Part shown: piece by piece, positions 11,412 through 28,619 of the stretch
Position numbering within the stretch: the stretch's first letter is position 1
Layout of the letters: each line of letters starts with the position of its first letter
Assembly (NCBI GenBank): GCA_009760855.2
Contig: WPIO01000176.1
Location: 55,001 to 119,000 of the forward strand
DNA: 64,000 bases
Direction of reading: 5' to 3'
DNA from: Cristatella mucedo
Taxonomy: Eukaryota; Bryozoa; Phylactolaemata; Cristatellidae
Translations under genes and position numbers: made by a program
Notes under the pieces: model-generated
Database searches by the model: none
Seen by the model: the letters and a program-made list of their open reading frames with translations, nothing else
Told to the model about the DNA's origin: nothing

Positions 11412-13041
11412 ACTGTTAGTGGTGGCCGCTCAGGATTTTGTAAAAGGAGCTGCACCTGGATCCTTCCTGGTGTCTGGCAAGGAAGGGGACTCAGCCTGCA
11501 GGTAGACAACTTACAGCCTGCTGTTGGAGAGGGCCTATCGAAATTGTCAAGGCTTCAAAAGGGCTTAGCCACCCTTTTGCAGCCATGAAGATGCAAGAAA
11601 TTCGACCTTGAGGTGGCACGCTAAAAGGTCAAGGTCTTTACTTCAAAAAATCCACTTGTTCACTCTAACTTGGAATATCAAATACTAGAGCCGCTCGGGA
11701 GAGCCAGCAGCTCTGTGCCCAATGTGAGCTGCCAGGAAGCCTTGTTTGAAACTCAAAAGGAGTTTGTGCTTCCATCGCGAGAGCGTGGTGCTGCTAGCAA
11801 ACGACCCTCAGACATGTTTAAAAAAATTTACCTCTGGCAATAATGCAAATATTATCAGCCCTTAGAGAAAATGATAGGCCACTCTGAAAACCGACAATGA
11901 ACATGCATTCTGATGCTGTGCTGTTCTAGCACCTTTGCCAACCCAATCCAAAAAATGTGATTGTTTGCACCTTTCCCAAGTAACACCTTTCACTGACGAA
12001 TGATGAACATCGTTAGATGATCTGTAGGCTCTGTCTGACTTTCTGTGGGGTGCAAAAGGGTCAGAAGAAATTGCTCGTTTGTTAAAAAATACTCGGCTGC
12101 CATTCTTTTCTAGAGCAGCTAGGAGCAGTGTAGCTGACCATCCAGGGTGGCCTGCTACATACACTAAGTACACTTGGATCGATTATGTTTTGCAGCCTAT
12201 AGAGCTGGTTTAAAAGATTGGTTTTTGAAATAGATAGCTCGAGTGCTGTAAACCATTTCCGACCCTCCACCCGAAAGACCTACTCGTAACTGGAGCGATA
12301 AAAAAGGGAGAGGTGCACTAACTACGGATTGCTTGTCTATGCCTGCCGGTCCCCTATAGTGGAACCGTGAAGCTACCCTAAGGTATGCCGCTGACTTCGG
12401 AATTGGTTATCCCACCATTAAAACATTTTACGTTCTTTCAAAAGGAGAGAATAACTTGTCCGGGAAGTAGACTTGGCGCCTCTGCTAGTGCGCTTAACTT
12501 GCTTTAGCTGCGGCTGTTGTAGGTGTCACGAAATCGAAGCCCTCGGAGCACCAAGCAAACGGTAGAGCCGAGACCTGTTTTGTGAATCCAAAGAGCCCTT
12601 TTCTCTAATGCTGTATAGAAATCGCGAGTAGTGGGTGTGTAATTGCTTACCGTCTACCACTTGTGTCTGTCAGGCCCCTGCCGTTGCATGTCCGGTTAGG
12701 GGTGCCCAGACGAGCCAGTGCATTCTTGTGATCGTATCGAGCTCATTCCGGCTATGCTACTGAATGTCCAGCACACACTCGTGCCGAGCTTGGCTAGCCT
12801 AGGTTTCGCTACCGTAACTCTCCCTTGGACCAACGGAGAGTGGTGGTGGGGGGGGGCAACCGGTCAGATTAACATCCCTACGTTTAGGTCTTCCATTCTT
12901 TTTAAGGTAATGAATATGGCTTGCCCTTGACGGCACCTATGATTAGTCGTTTGTTTCTGGCTCCCCTCGATCTGGGTTAAGAAGTTGATCCTGCTCAGCC
13001 TCGGTGGACATCATCTGTCTTCAGGGTTTTCTTCGGACACA
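11411..13041. other. Unassigned stretch
   Basis: No gene, repeat family or RNA recognised. Confidence 0.35.
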
Positions 13042-13152
13042 CTCCTCCTCCTCCTCCTCCTCCTCCTCCTCCTCCTCCTCCTCCTCCTCCTCCTCCTCCT
13101 CCTCCTCCTCCTCCTCCTCCTCCTCCTCCTCCTCCTCCTCCTCCTCCTCCTC
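13042..13152. repeat. (TCC)n trinucleotide array
   Basis: About 111 bp of pure TCC/CTC repeat. The Leu, Gly and Arg homopolymer frames through it are artefacts. Confidence 0.97.
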
Positions 13153-13277
13153 TTGGTGAATAGACGTTGAAAGACCGAGGAAGGACCCAGAAAAAGCCGA
13201 CCTTTAGCCACTTTCCCGGAAGCCTCTTAGCTACCTGGAAAGGGCTGATGGGCTTCCATGGGGCAGCTAAAAGAGTG

Positions 13278-15077
<1,800 letters not shown>

Positions 15078-15935
15078 GAGTAATAATAATAATAATAATG
15101 CACTTGATAAGGCATCCCCAGATAACTCAATCTCTTTCTAGGCGCTTTACATTTGCTGCAAAGGGAAATGCAATTGAATGGTGAGTAATATCATGCTTGA
15201 TTAACAACATGAATAAAATGGTTAGGGGTGACATGCAAATATGGTTAGTGGCAGCATGCACAGTGTTACCACGCATAAGCACATCAAGGACGAATCACAG
15301 GGACCCACAAAATGCTATCCTAAATAGGTGTTGTAAGTTCTTTTTAAATGTGATCAAGTCAGGGGATGTTCTGGCGCAAGTCGGGAGGGAGTTCCAGGCT
15401 TTGAGAGCATACGAACTAAATGCATGGTCTCCAAAGGATTTGAGGTTTGTATGAGGTATTGGTAGACTGTTGGATTCCGAAAAGCGGGTGGTACGATGCA
15501 TGGCCTGGTGCGGGAGTAGATCTGAGAGATAGGCTGGAGCCAAAGAATGAAGTGTCCTAAAAATGAGCGACAAAACCCTGAAGTCAATCCGTTGCTTGAC
15601 TGGTAGCCAGTGCAGGTCGGTGAGAAGTGGTGTGATGTGGCAACTGCTGCACTCACGACAGACAAGCCTAGCTGCGGAGTTTTGCACCAGCTTCAATCGC
15701 CTGATCGCACATGCTGGTAGGCCAGTAAGCAGTGAGTTGCAGAAGTCGAGACGGGCTGTCACGAATGCATGGATCAACTTAGACGTGGTAACCTTATCTA
15801 AACAAGCCCAAATTTTAGCAATGTTATGTAGCTGAAAGTAGCAGATTTGACTGTGGAGTAGCAAAGTGGCCGTCGTTTGGTAGCTGTTGATAGCTCCATA
15901 CCTGGTCCAGTTTGACAGGGCATTGCAAATAAGCT
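15078..15935 (-). mobile_element. LINE-A, 5'-truncated
   Basis: Reading the minus strand, it begins in the reverse-transcriptase C-terminal region and runs through a 3' UTR to the tail and an (ATT)n repeat at 15078-15100. The frame at 15295-15864 stays open for 189 codons and ends in the family terminus (LFRIAFCGSL). This is the same C-terminal domain as residues 213-400 of the copy at 39213-40415, at high identity. The intact frame suggests a fairly young copy that was dead on arrival. Confidence 0.88.
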
Positions 15936-15984
15936 TGGTGCAACGTCATCGTTAACTTGATAAATTTAGCACGAGCAATACGTC

Positions 15985-16135
15985 ATCATCGCGTGATCAT
16001 CTCGGGAACATATTGCCTTTTCTAATTGCAACCATTGAGCATACTTTTGGTGGCAGCAATGCAAGATATTTACTCAGCATTCTGACTAGTAGGCAGCCGT
16101 CCAAATACTTATACGTTTATATGTGTGTAAAATGC
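15985..16135 (+). mobile_element. Solo 3' end of a Tc1-like element
   Basis: It aligns with 37740-37890, the 3' end of the Tc1-like copy. Shared blocks are CTAATTGCAACCA, GAGCATACTTT, TAGGCAGCCGT and CCAAATACTTATACGTTTA (against CCGAATACTTTTGCGTTTG). The terminal block resembles the inverted-repeat end of Tc1/mariner elements. No transposase is left. Confidence 0.55.
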
Positions 16136-16439
16136 AACTTCGAATTGCTTTTTGGTTACGCCTTTCCACAACAAAAGGTTCTTACGACCGACCAGTAATT
16201 CTAGCAGTCACTGCTTGTGCATGGAGTGGCTTAGCCAAAGCAGCTGCAGACAGAAAAGGTTTGATTGAGCTGTCACCAAGCCTGCACATCCGGACCCTGT
16301 TGTAGACTCGCCCCTGCTCACCCGAGAGCAAGTTCATCATACTGTCGTTTTGCAAAAGCAGTGAAGACTAAGTAAAATCTCCGAGGAGCTGTGAGAACGA
16401 TGCATAGGCTGCTGGGTGTATAGGCAAGTGAAGAAGTGG

Positions 16440-17735
16440 GAAGATTGGTTCGGCTAGCATCATTCTGGTGCAGTTTGCCCATAATCTAGGCATGCTATTT
16501 TAAAACGACTTGTCATTAGATGTGTACATTTCCTCCATTCTCAAGTCGGCCTGCTTCAAGTTAAGGAGCATTGCCAAAATCGGGGCCTGCTTAGACAAGA
16601 GTACGACAGCCAGACTAGTTCACATATTCATAGCATCGTGTGTAGATTATTGCATTGTCCTCTATTCAGAACTCTCATCCTGTGCCCTGAATCGTCTGCA
16701 ACTGGTGCAAAACTTCACGGCTCGGCTGGTCTGTCACTAGCGTCGTAGCTGCCATATCGCACCACTTCCATCTGATCTTTACTGGCTCCCCATCAAGCAT
16801 TGAATCGATTTCAAGATTCTGAGTTTGGTGTACAGGTCACTTGGAACTCCCTCCCGACTTGTTTCAGAACATCCCCTGACCTGACCACATTTAAAAGGAA
16901 CTTAAAAACACACCTATTTAGGACAGCATTTAGTGGGTCCCTGTGATTCGTCCTTGATGTGCTTATGCGTGGTGACACTGCATGCTGCCACTAACCACAT
17001 TTGCATGCTGACCCTGTGCATGTCACCCGTAACCATGTTATTCATTTTGTTTGTTTTTCAAGCATGATTTTACTTACCATTCAATTGTATTTCCCTTTGC
17101 AGCAAATGTAAAGCGCCTAGAAAGAGATTAAGTTCTCTGGGGGCGCTTTATCAAGTGCATTAGTATTATTATTATTATTACTTCACTCGCCTGCACCAGC
17201 CTTCCGATCTGACCCTCCTTGCTCATCCAGTCACGTGCTCTCTCTTCACCCGCTCGGCATTATCTGGTCATCTCAGCGTCCCTCGTACTAAATTGAAATG
17301 TTCTGCTGATCTAGCTTTCAGCTCATATGCACCAAAAGTCTGGAACTCACTTCCGGGTATGGTCACTACCTGCAATGACCTTGCACCCTCTGAGTTACAG
17401 CTCAAGATGAATCAGTTCCTGTCAGCTTTTCTTTCCTTTTCTCAGCAAACTTCTGTCGTGTAGTTCCAGCATTCCTTTGAGTGCATGATTCGGTGCACTT
17501 TAGTCGCCATAGGTCTTGCTAACCGTTGGCTATGAGTGTCTTCATGTTTGCTTTAGCATGCTAGCCTAAGCATAATACTTGTTTGCTTTTGCATGCTTTA
17601 TATCGTGCATGTCACTAACCCACCCGTAGGTACTTATTCTTTTGCACAATCCGTATAGCGCCTGGATAGTGATTAAGCTCTCTTGGCACTGTGCAAGCGA
17701 CCTGTGGTTATTATTATTATTATTATTAAGTGTAT
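16440..17735 (+). mobile_element. LINE-B (older CR1/L2-like), split by LINE-A
   Basis: A diverged relative of LINE-A. The left part (16440-16841) encodes the same C-terminal RT region (ARLVHIFIASCVDYCIVLY, NRLQLVQNFTARLVCH). The right part (17183-17735) continues with PKVWNSLPGMVTTC-like coding sequence, a 3' UTR and the tail GCGCCTGGATAGTGATTAAGCTCTCTTGG, then (ATT)n. A LINE-A copy interrupts it. Its tail reads GGATAGTGATTAAG where LINE-A has GAAAGAGATTGAG. Confidence 0.75.
16842..17182 (+). mobile_element. LINE-A insertion inside LINE-B
   Basis: A 341-bp 5'-truncated LINE-A starts at TGGAACTCCCTCCC and ends in (ATT)n. TCACT flanks it on both sides (16837-16841 and 17183-17187), consistent with a short target-site duplication. 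It dates LINE-B as older than this LINE-A copy. Confidence 0.75.
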
Positions 17736-18813
17736 ATCTTGTTCTTCGAGCTAAGCCCACGATCTCAGACTCCAAATGCCAGTCCTATCAACATTTGACT
17801 CATTATAATGGCATCGTTTGGTTTTACTCACGGTTGAAGTTTATAGCATGCACACGCAAGCACCCACTCGCGCGTGCGCTCACACACTCATACACGTGCC
17901 CCTGCACAGCGGTTGCACGTGCCCTGGTTTGTTTGCGGTTGCATCTGAGATCTGGTCGTTCCTGTTGCCCATCTCTTCTTGGTCTTGGCAAGATCTGGTG
18001 CTTCTTGTCTCTGGGGTGGGTGGTCAGCTGTGGCGACTTTCAAAGGGAAAGTCTGATGGCTTGGGTAGGGGGCGTTTGAAGTCCATTGTGTTGTGCCTGT
18101 TACTCTGCTGCTTTCAACCAGCCCTAATATACAGAACCCTCACTTCACTTTGCTTAGGGTTCTGCTATTGCAGCCAATGATGATCAGGTCAGCTTCATGG
18201 TGTCCTGGACCACTGTGCTAGGATTGCTTCCTGACAGCTGGCAGTTTGGTAATAAGGCAGTAGTACCAGCAGGTTTACATGACAGCTGCTACTTCAGCTC
18301 TTTGTTAGCATGCTGTATCGTGCTGCAAGCTATGCTCCCATCCAGCAGGACAGCATAAGGGTCGTTGGTCAGTCCCATGCATGGTCGTAGCTAGGCTGAG
18401 CTGTGGTATAAAGGGGTCATCATTCTTGATCCTACCTGCCCACCTCACGGTTCTGCCCCCCCCCCACCGACTCCCCAGGAGTTGCTATCCGGTAAGGCAG
18501 ATCATTTTCTACTGTCGTCTCGGCTACCCCTACCTTGATGAGATGGCCTGGGCTGATGAGCTCAGCCGTCAGCCGTCTAACAAACAGGGGCTGCTGTCTA
18601 ACAGTGCAGGACGTGATTGCACCCGGCCACGGGGGGGGGGGCTCAGCTGGTCAGGACTCTTGGTCTGCCGTGCATTCTAGTTTGGAAAAGGGTGAACGGC
18701 CAATGGAGACTACTACTACTTTTCTTCGTGAGGGGAGGTGCTGTGCAGACCCTGTCAATGGCGTGTGCCTCGGCCGCCGGTGTGCCCGGCTTGCCCACAG
18801 CCATAAGCCCAGA
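17736..18813. other. Unassigned stretch
   Basis: Nothing recognised apart from short C and G homopolymers near 18458 and 18631. Confidence 0.35.

Positions 18814-22561
<3,748 letters not shown>

Positions 22562-22631
<70 letters not shown>
22562..22631. repeat. (CT)n array
   Basis: About 70 bp of pure CT directly at the 5' boundary of a LINE-A copy. Confidence 0.97.
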
Positions 22632-22636
<5 letters not shown>

Positions 22637-23657
22637 TTGGCTCTGCCAGCATATCTCCAGTTGAATCAGCTCGAAATCTAGGTGTCATGTTCCAAAGTGA
22701 CCTCTCGTTAGACAACCACATCAGCTCCACAGTCAAGTCTGCCTATTTTCAGCTACATAACATTGCTAAAATTCGGGCTTGTTTAGATAAGGATACCACG
22801 TCAAAGTTGATCCATGCATTCGTGACATCCCGTCTCGACTTCTGCAACTCACTGCTTACTGGCCTACCGGCATGTGTGATCAGGCGATTGCAGCTGGTGC
22901 AAAACTCCGCAGCTAGGCTTGTCTGTCGTGAGCATCGCAGTTGCCACATCGCACCACTTCTCGCCGATCTGCACTGGCTACCAGTCAAGCAACGGATTGA
23001 CTTCAGGGTTTTGTTGCTCACTTTTAGGTCACATCATTCTTTGGCTCCAGCCTATCTCTCAGATCTACTCCCCCACCAAGCCAAGCATCGTACCACTCGC
23101 TTTTCAGAATCCAGCAGTCTCCAATACCTCCTTCAAGGTTTTGTCGCTCACTTTTAGGTCACTTCATTCTTTGGCTCCAGCCTATCTCTCAGATCTAATC
23201 CCACATCTGGCCAAGCATCGTACCACATGCTTTTTGGAATCCAACAGTCTACCAATACCCCGTTCAAACCTCAAATCCTTTGGAGACCATGCATTTAGTT
23301 CGTATGCTCCCAAAGCCTGGAACTCCCTCCCGACTTGCGTCAGAACATCTCCTGACCTGACCACATTTAAAAGGAACTTAAAAACACACCTATTTAGGAC
23401 AGCATTTAGTGGGTCCCTGTTATTCGTCCTTGATGTGCTTATGCGTGCTGACACTGTGCATGCTGCCACTAACCACATTTGCATGCTGACCCTGTGCATG
23501 TCACCTCTAACCATATTATTCATTTTGTTTGTTTTTCAAGCATGATTTTACTTACCATTCAATTGCATTTTCCTTTGCAGCAAATGTAAAGCGCCTAAAA
23601 AGAGATTGAGTTCTCTGAGGGCGCTTTATAAAGAGCATTATTATTATTATTATTATC
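22632..23657 (+). mobile_element. LINE-A with internal 130-bp duplication
   Basis: It starts in the RT C-terminal region (KIGSASISP equivalent) and runs to the tail and (ATT)n. A tandem duplication of 130 bp lies inside: about 23001-23130 is repeated at about 23131-23260, with CTTCARGGTT at both starts. Because 130 is not a multiple of three, the frame open from 22687 to 23157 is offset from the one that carries the family C-terminus (to LFRTAFSGSLL, about 23425). Confidence 0.85.
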
Positions 23658-23719
23658 ATCTCTCTCTCTCTCTCTCTGCTCTCTGCTCTCTGCTCTCTGC
23701 TCTCTGCTCTCTGCTCTCT

Positions 23720-23758
<39 letters not shown>
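23658..23758. repeat. (CT)n and (CTCTCTG)n array
   Basis: CT dinucleotides with a heptamer GCTCTCT array in the middle, abutting the (ATT)n end of LINE-A. Confidence 0.95.
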
Positions 23759-24204
23759 TTTCACTATCTTGGTCAGAGAAGGAAAGATGACATTGTGGTG
23801 CTTGTGCTAGTGGCTTCGATTCCTTGTTTTATCAGGTACACCAGGGCTATAAAAAATCCTTGTGCCCCTCACTTTTTAATGTTGGATCTGGCCAAATGCT
23901 AACCAAAGCCTCGCTAACTAAGAGCTCAGACTAGCCGGGAGTCTTCTACGAGCTTCGTCTCTGGCTGGTTATTGGAGCCCTAGTTTTCAGGCTTGTTGCA
24001 AAAAAAATCTTACCATTTCAGACACCAGATTTGCCATTTTTTAAAGTCATGACATCTTTCTGGGTTTCCCAACATGTATAGTATCAGCTCCGAAGCTCCC
24101 TGATTCTGTGCACTTCTGTGTGATGCTAGGATAATGCTTATGCCCACTCTGTACTTAGACTTGTGGAGCGGCTACGTGTAACTACATGCAAGAAACACGG
24201 CACT
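23759..24204. other. Unassigned stretch
   Basis: Nothing recognised. Confidence 0.35.
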
Positions 24205-24740
24205 GGCCAGTGTTAATAAGGGCGAATGTCAAGAAAATACTTACAGAATTTGACCTACAATCGAATATTTTTAGGGTACCTTTCGAAAAACAAATGTGTT
24301 AGAAATGGGATCGGAAGTTATGAAGACTTCAGGCTAAAATAAAATATGATAATGCAAACCACATCCAGCCCGGATCCAAACCGGAAGCAGCATATTTGCA
24401 AATAACAATATAACCGATCTCTGTATCATATGCGACTTGTAACCCAACTTGTCGGAGCTTGGTAGGTCTAGGTACATGTGGGATGCTTGTTAAAGTGCAT
24501 TCTTGTGATTTTTATATGGCTTCATTTCCAGTGTAGGTTTGTGCCTTGTAAAATCCATAAATCAGCTAATAGTTTACGTATCAAAGTGAAATTTGGAATG
24601 TGAGTTCAGTTCTGCTTGTTTTACATGATTCTAGAAAAAAATTTGATTTTAATTGGATGCATTTTGCTGTATACTGTATACATCATCAGACGTCTCGGAG
24701 CTTTGTTTTTCGTTATCGTGGACATGTACAGTAACGTGTA
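24205..24740. repeat. Unidentified dispersed repeat, copy A
   Basis: It aligns colinearly with 51127-51650 over about 530 bp. Shared blocks include AGAAATGGGA, TGTATCATATG, CTTCATTT and GGACATGTACAG. AT-rich, no coding frame. Copy A runs directly into a Tc1-like transposase remnant; copy B does not. I do not recognise the family. Confidence 0.65.
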
Positions 24741-25145
24741 TCCAAGCGAAATCAGAAAATGAGGACGACTAGAATTCTGTTTTATGGACTGATGAAAGTA
24801 ACTTCACGATATTTGATGATTTGTGAAGCGTCGCATAGGTGTTATCCGAAGTGAACTACTGGTGTCTACATATATGACCACCTTCAACCCACTGAGAAAT
24901 TCGGCTGCAAATCTGTGAAGGTTAGGGGGTGCTTTGCAGCAAAGAGTTCTCCATCAGATACGAGGTATTAATGAACAGTGCATGTACAGTCTGGTAGTTT
25001 ACATCGTTGGATTGAGAAGGAAACATACTATGTTTGAATCGTTATATTTGGCAGCTAGATAACGACCCAAAGCACACTGTCTTGTAAAGGGCTTTTTTGA
25101 CAAACCCCACAGAACGTTTATGAGACGATATCGACCAGCAACTGA
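24741..25145 (+). mobile_element. Tc1-like transposase remnant
   Basis: Translated pieces keep Tc1 signatures: FTDESNF-like wording near 24785-24810, a SVKV...GCF-like block near 24915-24940, and DNDPKHT near 25058-25080 (around the second catalytic Asp). Stops and frame changes are frequent, so it is dead. No inverted repeats are assigned. Confidence 0.65.
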
Positions 25146-25289
25146 GGCCGGCATTCAGCCTACATCAGTACCTACCTTTTCGGTAAAAGTCGAGCTTTGT
25201 GAATATTTGGCAACCAGGCGTGACTGACGGAGCAAAGAGACAAAGTAAAAATCAAAAAGAAAACCAGAGAGGCAGCCGAGATATATAAT

Positions 25290-25910
25290 ATATAAGTTAT
25301 TTTTAAATGTGGTCAAGTCAGGGGATGTTGTGCAGTCGCAGTTGTCACATCACACCACTTCTTGCCGACCTGCACTGGCTACCAGTCAAGCAACAGATCG
25401 ACTTCGAGGTTTTGTCGCTCACTTTTAGGTCACTTCATTCTTTGGCTCCAGCCTATCTCTCAGATCTACTCCCCCCACCAGGCTAAGCATCGTACCACTC
25501 ACTTTTCGGAATCTTAACTGTTTACCTATACCTCGTACAAACCTCAAATCCTTTGGAGACCATGCATTTAGTTCGTATGCTCCCAAAGCCTGGAATTCAC
25601 TCCTGACTTGCGATACGACATCCCATGACTTGATCAATTTTTAAAAAGAAATTAAGAACGCGCCTATTTACGACAGCTTTCAGTGGGCCCCTGTGATTCG
25701 TCCTTTATGTGCTTATGTGTGCTGACACTGTTGCATGCTGTCGCTAACCACACTTGCATGCTGACCCTGTGCATGTCACCCATAGCCATGTTATTCATGT
25801 TGTTTATCAAGCATGATATTTTTTCCACACACCATTCAATCGTGTTTCCTTTGCAGCAGATGTTAAGCGCCTAGAAAGAGATTGAGTTCTCTGAAGGCGC
25901 TTTGTCATTG
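25290..25910 (+). mobile_element. LINE-A with short 5' inversion
   Basis: From about 25330 on it is a + strand LINE-A fragment through to the tail (GCGCCTAGAAAGAGATTGAG, about 25868). The first 35-40 bp (about 25292-25329, TTTAAATGTGGTCAAGTCAG) are LINE-A sequence in the opposite orientation, from nearer the 3' end. This matches the 5' inversions that twin priming makes in LINEs. Confidence 0.75.
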
Positions 25911-26884
25911 TATGTGCATGCCAGTAGGTTTGTGCAAACATGCACTGTGTCAGCAAGCATGGCACAGTGCGTGAGGCAAAGCTTGAAGCAGGTGTAAGTT
26001 TGTTTAGAGTTTACTTGAGTGGAATGCTGAAATGTAGCTTGGCTGCACCCATTTGTCACGTTGCTGTGTTCATATCTAGAGCCACATGTGGCATGTACTT
26101 TCAGAAGACTCCTGAAGACATGCCCATTGTGAATGTCGCATGCAGTTTGTATTTGCATCGCTTGCTGTGCCAGGCAGCAGTTGCCTGCAGCAGCATCATC
26201 AACCTTTCTCTCGGCATAGAGCTCGGTGCATTTAGGCCTTAGCTATCCCAGTTTGAAAATTACATTGCAAAAACCAGGAGGTACAGTATGGGTAAACAGA
26301 TTATTACTGCAGCAACATTTGTATTTATCGGCTTACCTACTCTTGCATCTCATGTGCACGTGACCTTGTGCTATCTTGTCCTTATGTTCTACGGCCAGAT
26401 TTGAACTCCAGCATGCAGATGGTGAGCTATATGGCACAGGTGCTGCCGGCCTGCTCTTAGCAAGATAGCGTGCTGAGCAGCACCCAAAGCCCTTCGGCAT
26501 GAGAGCACCTTCAGTCGCGATGGCTTAAGCTGCATTTACATCGGCGAATGTGTGGACTGGAGACTTCCAAGACCTTGTCTCGAGTGCAAACGAGTGTCGA
26601 ACTTGCCTTGTCAATATTGGGGACGGTTCGGAGTCGATACTTGTCTCGCTATCGGGCTGTGACTGGTACACTTGCTCTTACTTGGCAACAAACGAGATCT
26701 CAGAAGTGTGAAGATCGTAAAGTTTCTCAGTTGGCTGCAAATGGAAATCGAGCAGAGGCAATCCATGGGCATGCATCAGCTGCTGCCTAAATAAGTTTAT
26801 ACATGCAAGTCATCACAAACTTAGTCACTATACTTCTTCAGGCAGCTTTCTTGATCAAGCCATTCTTGTATTCCCACCTCATTT
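25911..26884. other. Unassigned stretch
   Basis: Nothing recognised. Confidence 0.35.
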
Positions 26885-27012
26885 AAATAGCAGCAGAAGA
26901 GCCTTAACGGCTATCGCCACCGATCGAAGTGGCAATAAAGGATCGCCCACTGCAAGACTCGATCCGTAGAACTGGATCGCTTCCCCCTGAGCTGAGACCC
27001 TAGTGATATTGC
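26885..27012 (-). mobile_element. SINE1 copy (tRNA-derived)
   Basis: Read on the minus strand: a tRNA-like head (GGTCTCAGCTCAG, then B-box-like GGATCGAGTCTTGC), the linker GTGGGCGATCCTTTATTGCC, and the body GGTGGCGATAGCCGTTAAGG ending in CTCTTCTGCTGCTATTTAAATG. It is the clearest copy of the SINE1 body. Confidence 0.75.
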
Positions 27013-28240
27013 TGTCCAATAGACTGGTCTCCCCTCACAAAGGCATCTATGAAGGCGGCATCCATGTTGCTTTTGTGGGTCTCACCTTAATTGGTTGGCT
27101 GCCTCCTGAGTCTCCGGTCTACCACCAAGAAGTAGACAACCCTCTTTGAATCCGGCCCTCGAGACTGAATCCTTCACATCAGCCATAACTCCCCCACCTC
27201 TCACCAGTGAAAGCTGATGGCGTGACCTCAAGATCGTGGCCGGTGCAAATGCAGCTTCACCGGGAGAGCAGGTGTAGGATGGAGAGGTCGGTTAAAGATC
27301 ACACCATATTTGCAAGTCTTAAGCCTTGAGCCTTAAGGGAGCAGTAGGGAGCTGCTATCTGATTAGCTCCCTGCTAGGCACCCCGTGTGACCTGATAAGG
27401 TTACATATCCTGCTGTTGACCTGACACAATGGTTGTCGATTGACGACCGTGGAGCTGGCATGCTTTGCCTGTAGCCGAACACCACCGTTTGGTACCGGCA
27501 GCCCAGCTGGCTGGGCTAGGTTTGTCTGCCGATGGCCCTATTATGTTCTCCGGCCTGTCGAGCCTGGGCCAGCAGGCCACTTCACAAAATCATCCTCCGA
27601 TGTGCTGAGGCTAGGTGCCTGGTAACCAAGTGCCTGGTTAAAATCAAGGAGGCTATGTCCCCTGCTGCCCCACAGCTGCCGACTGGGTAAGCAGGCTTGG
27701 CTGACAGTGAATATTTCTTTCGGTGTCATTCGGTATCGTTCGGTTAATTTGTTGTTTTGTTTTTTATTAATTTTTAATAATATTATTTACAAATATAAAT
27801 TGTTTACAATACAAACAACAATTAGCACTCGGTGTCGTTCGGTTAATAATATTCCTGCCCAGCGGCCTGCAACAAGGAGGGCAGCGCATACCTCTGCCCT
27901 CCTCCTCCTCCTCCTCCTCCGCTCCTTGCTTTGCTCGGTTTCTTTTGGACCTGTCCGGACACAGCAGCGGCTGTGGTGAGATAGAGTGAAGAGTACCCTT
28001 ATTGTGCAGCAGCACCTAGGCAGGAGTCCATGTCTGTCGTGTAGCTGTTGCTACAGACCTTTTAGAACTTGCCGGTAACCGAGTGATAGCTCGTCTGCAG
28101 TTAGCATATTTTCAGCTTCTTCGCTGTGCAAGGACGTGCAGCAGCAGTAGTGCACGAGTTGCACGCCCAGCCGAAGCTGTGGCAGTCGTGTCACGTGGTC
28201 ACCGTCGTGCATTGACGTAATAGAGCAGCCCCGCTGACGT
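27013..28240. other. Unassigned stretch with a short direct repeat
   Basis: No gene recognised. CGGTRTCGTTCGGTTAAT occurs at 27731-27748 and again at 27830-27847, flanking an AT-rich 81-bp stretch. Confidence 0.4.
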
Positions 28241-28481
28241 GCTAAGATGTTCTGGTAGCAATTTGCCCAAATGCCGGGGGAAAAGGTTTTTGGAAAGCAT
28301 GACGGGGAAAGGAGTGCTTCGGGCAACGTGCTCGCCCGTGCATTGTTTTCGTCGAGTGTCCGCAGGCGACCACCCCCCCTTCCGCAGGACCGAGTGCGTG
28401 GCCTGGCCCTGGCTGCTGCCTGCTCGGCGGTGCTCTGCTCGCTCGCTCGTCGAGATGTGCAGCCGCTGTCTTCTTCTTCAG

Positions 28482-28619
28482 GTCGTGCCTCTGGCCGTCG
28501 CTGCCGGTGCCCTCGTGGTTGGCGCCATTGTCACGGTGCTGATGCAGCGCAAGAAGAGACCGCCCGTCACGCTGACCGATCCGAACGTCAAGATCCCGCT
28601 GCGTCTCATCGACAAGGAG
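28482..28619 (+). CDS. CYB5R: CYB5R exon: membrane anchor and FAD-domain start
   Basis: The acceptor is TTCTTCTTCAG at 28481 and the donor GTGCCC at 28620. It encodes 46 residues in phase 0: a hydrophobic segment (VPLAVAAGALVVGAIVTVL) that should anchor the enzyme, a basic MQRKKRP boundary, then TLTDPNVKIPLRLIDKE, matching the family's domain start. The frame is also open upstream, with an ATG at 28457 (MCSRCLLLQ) that could be an unspliced start. The strong pyrimidine tract before 28482 favours splicing from an upstream exon. Confidence 0.88.
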
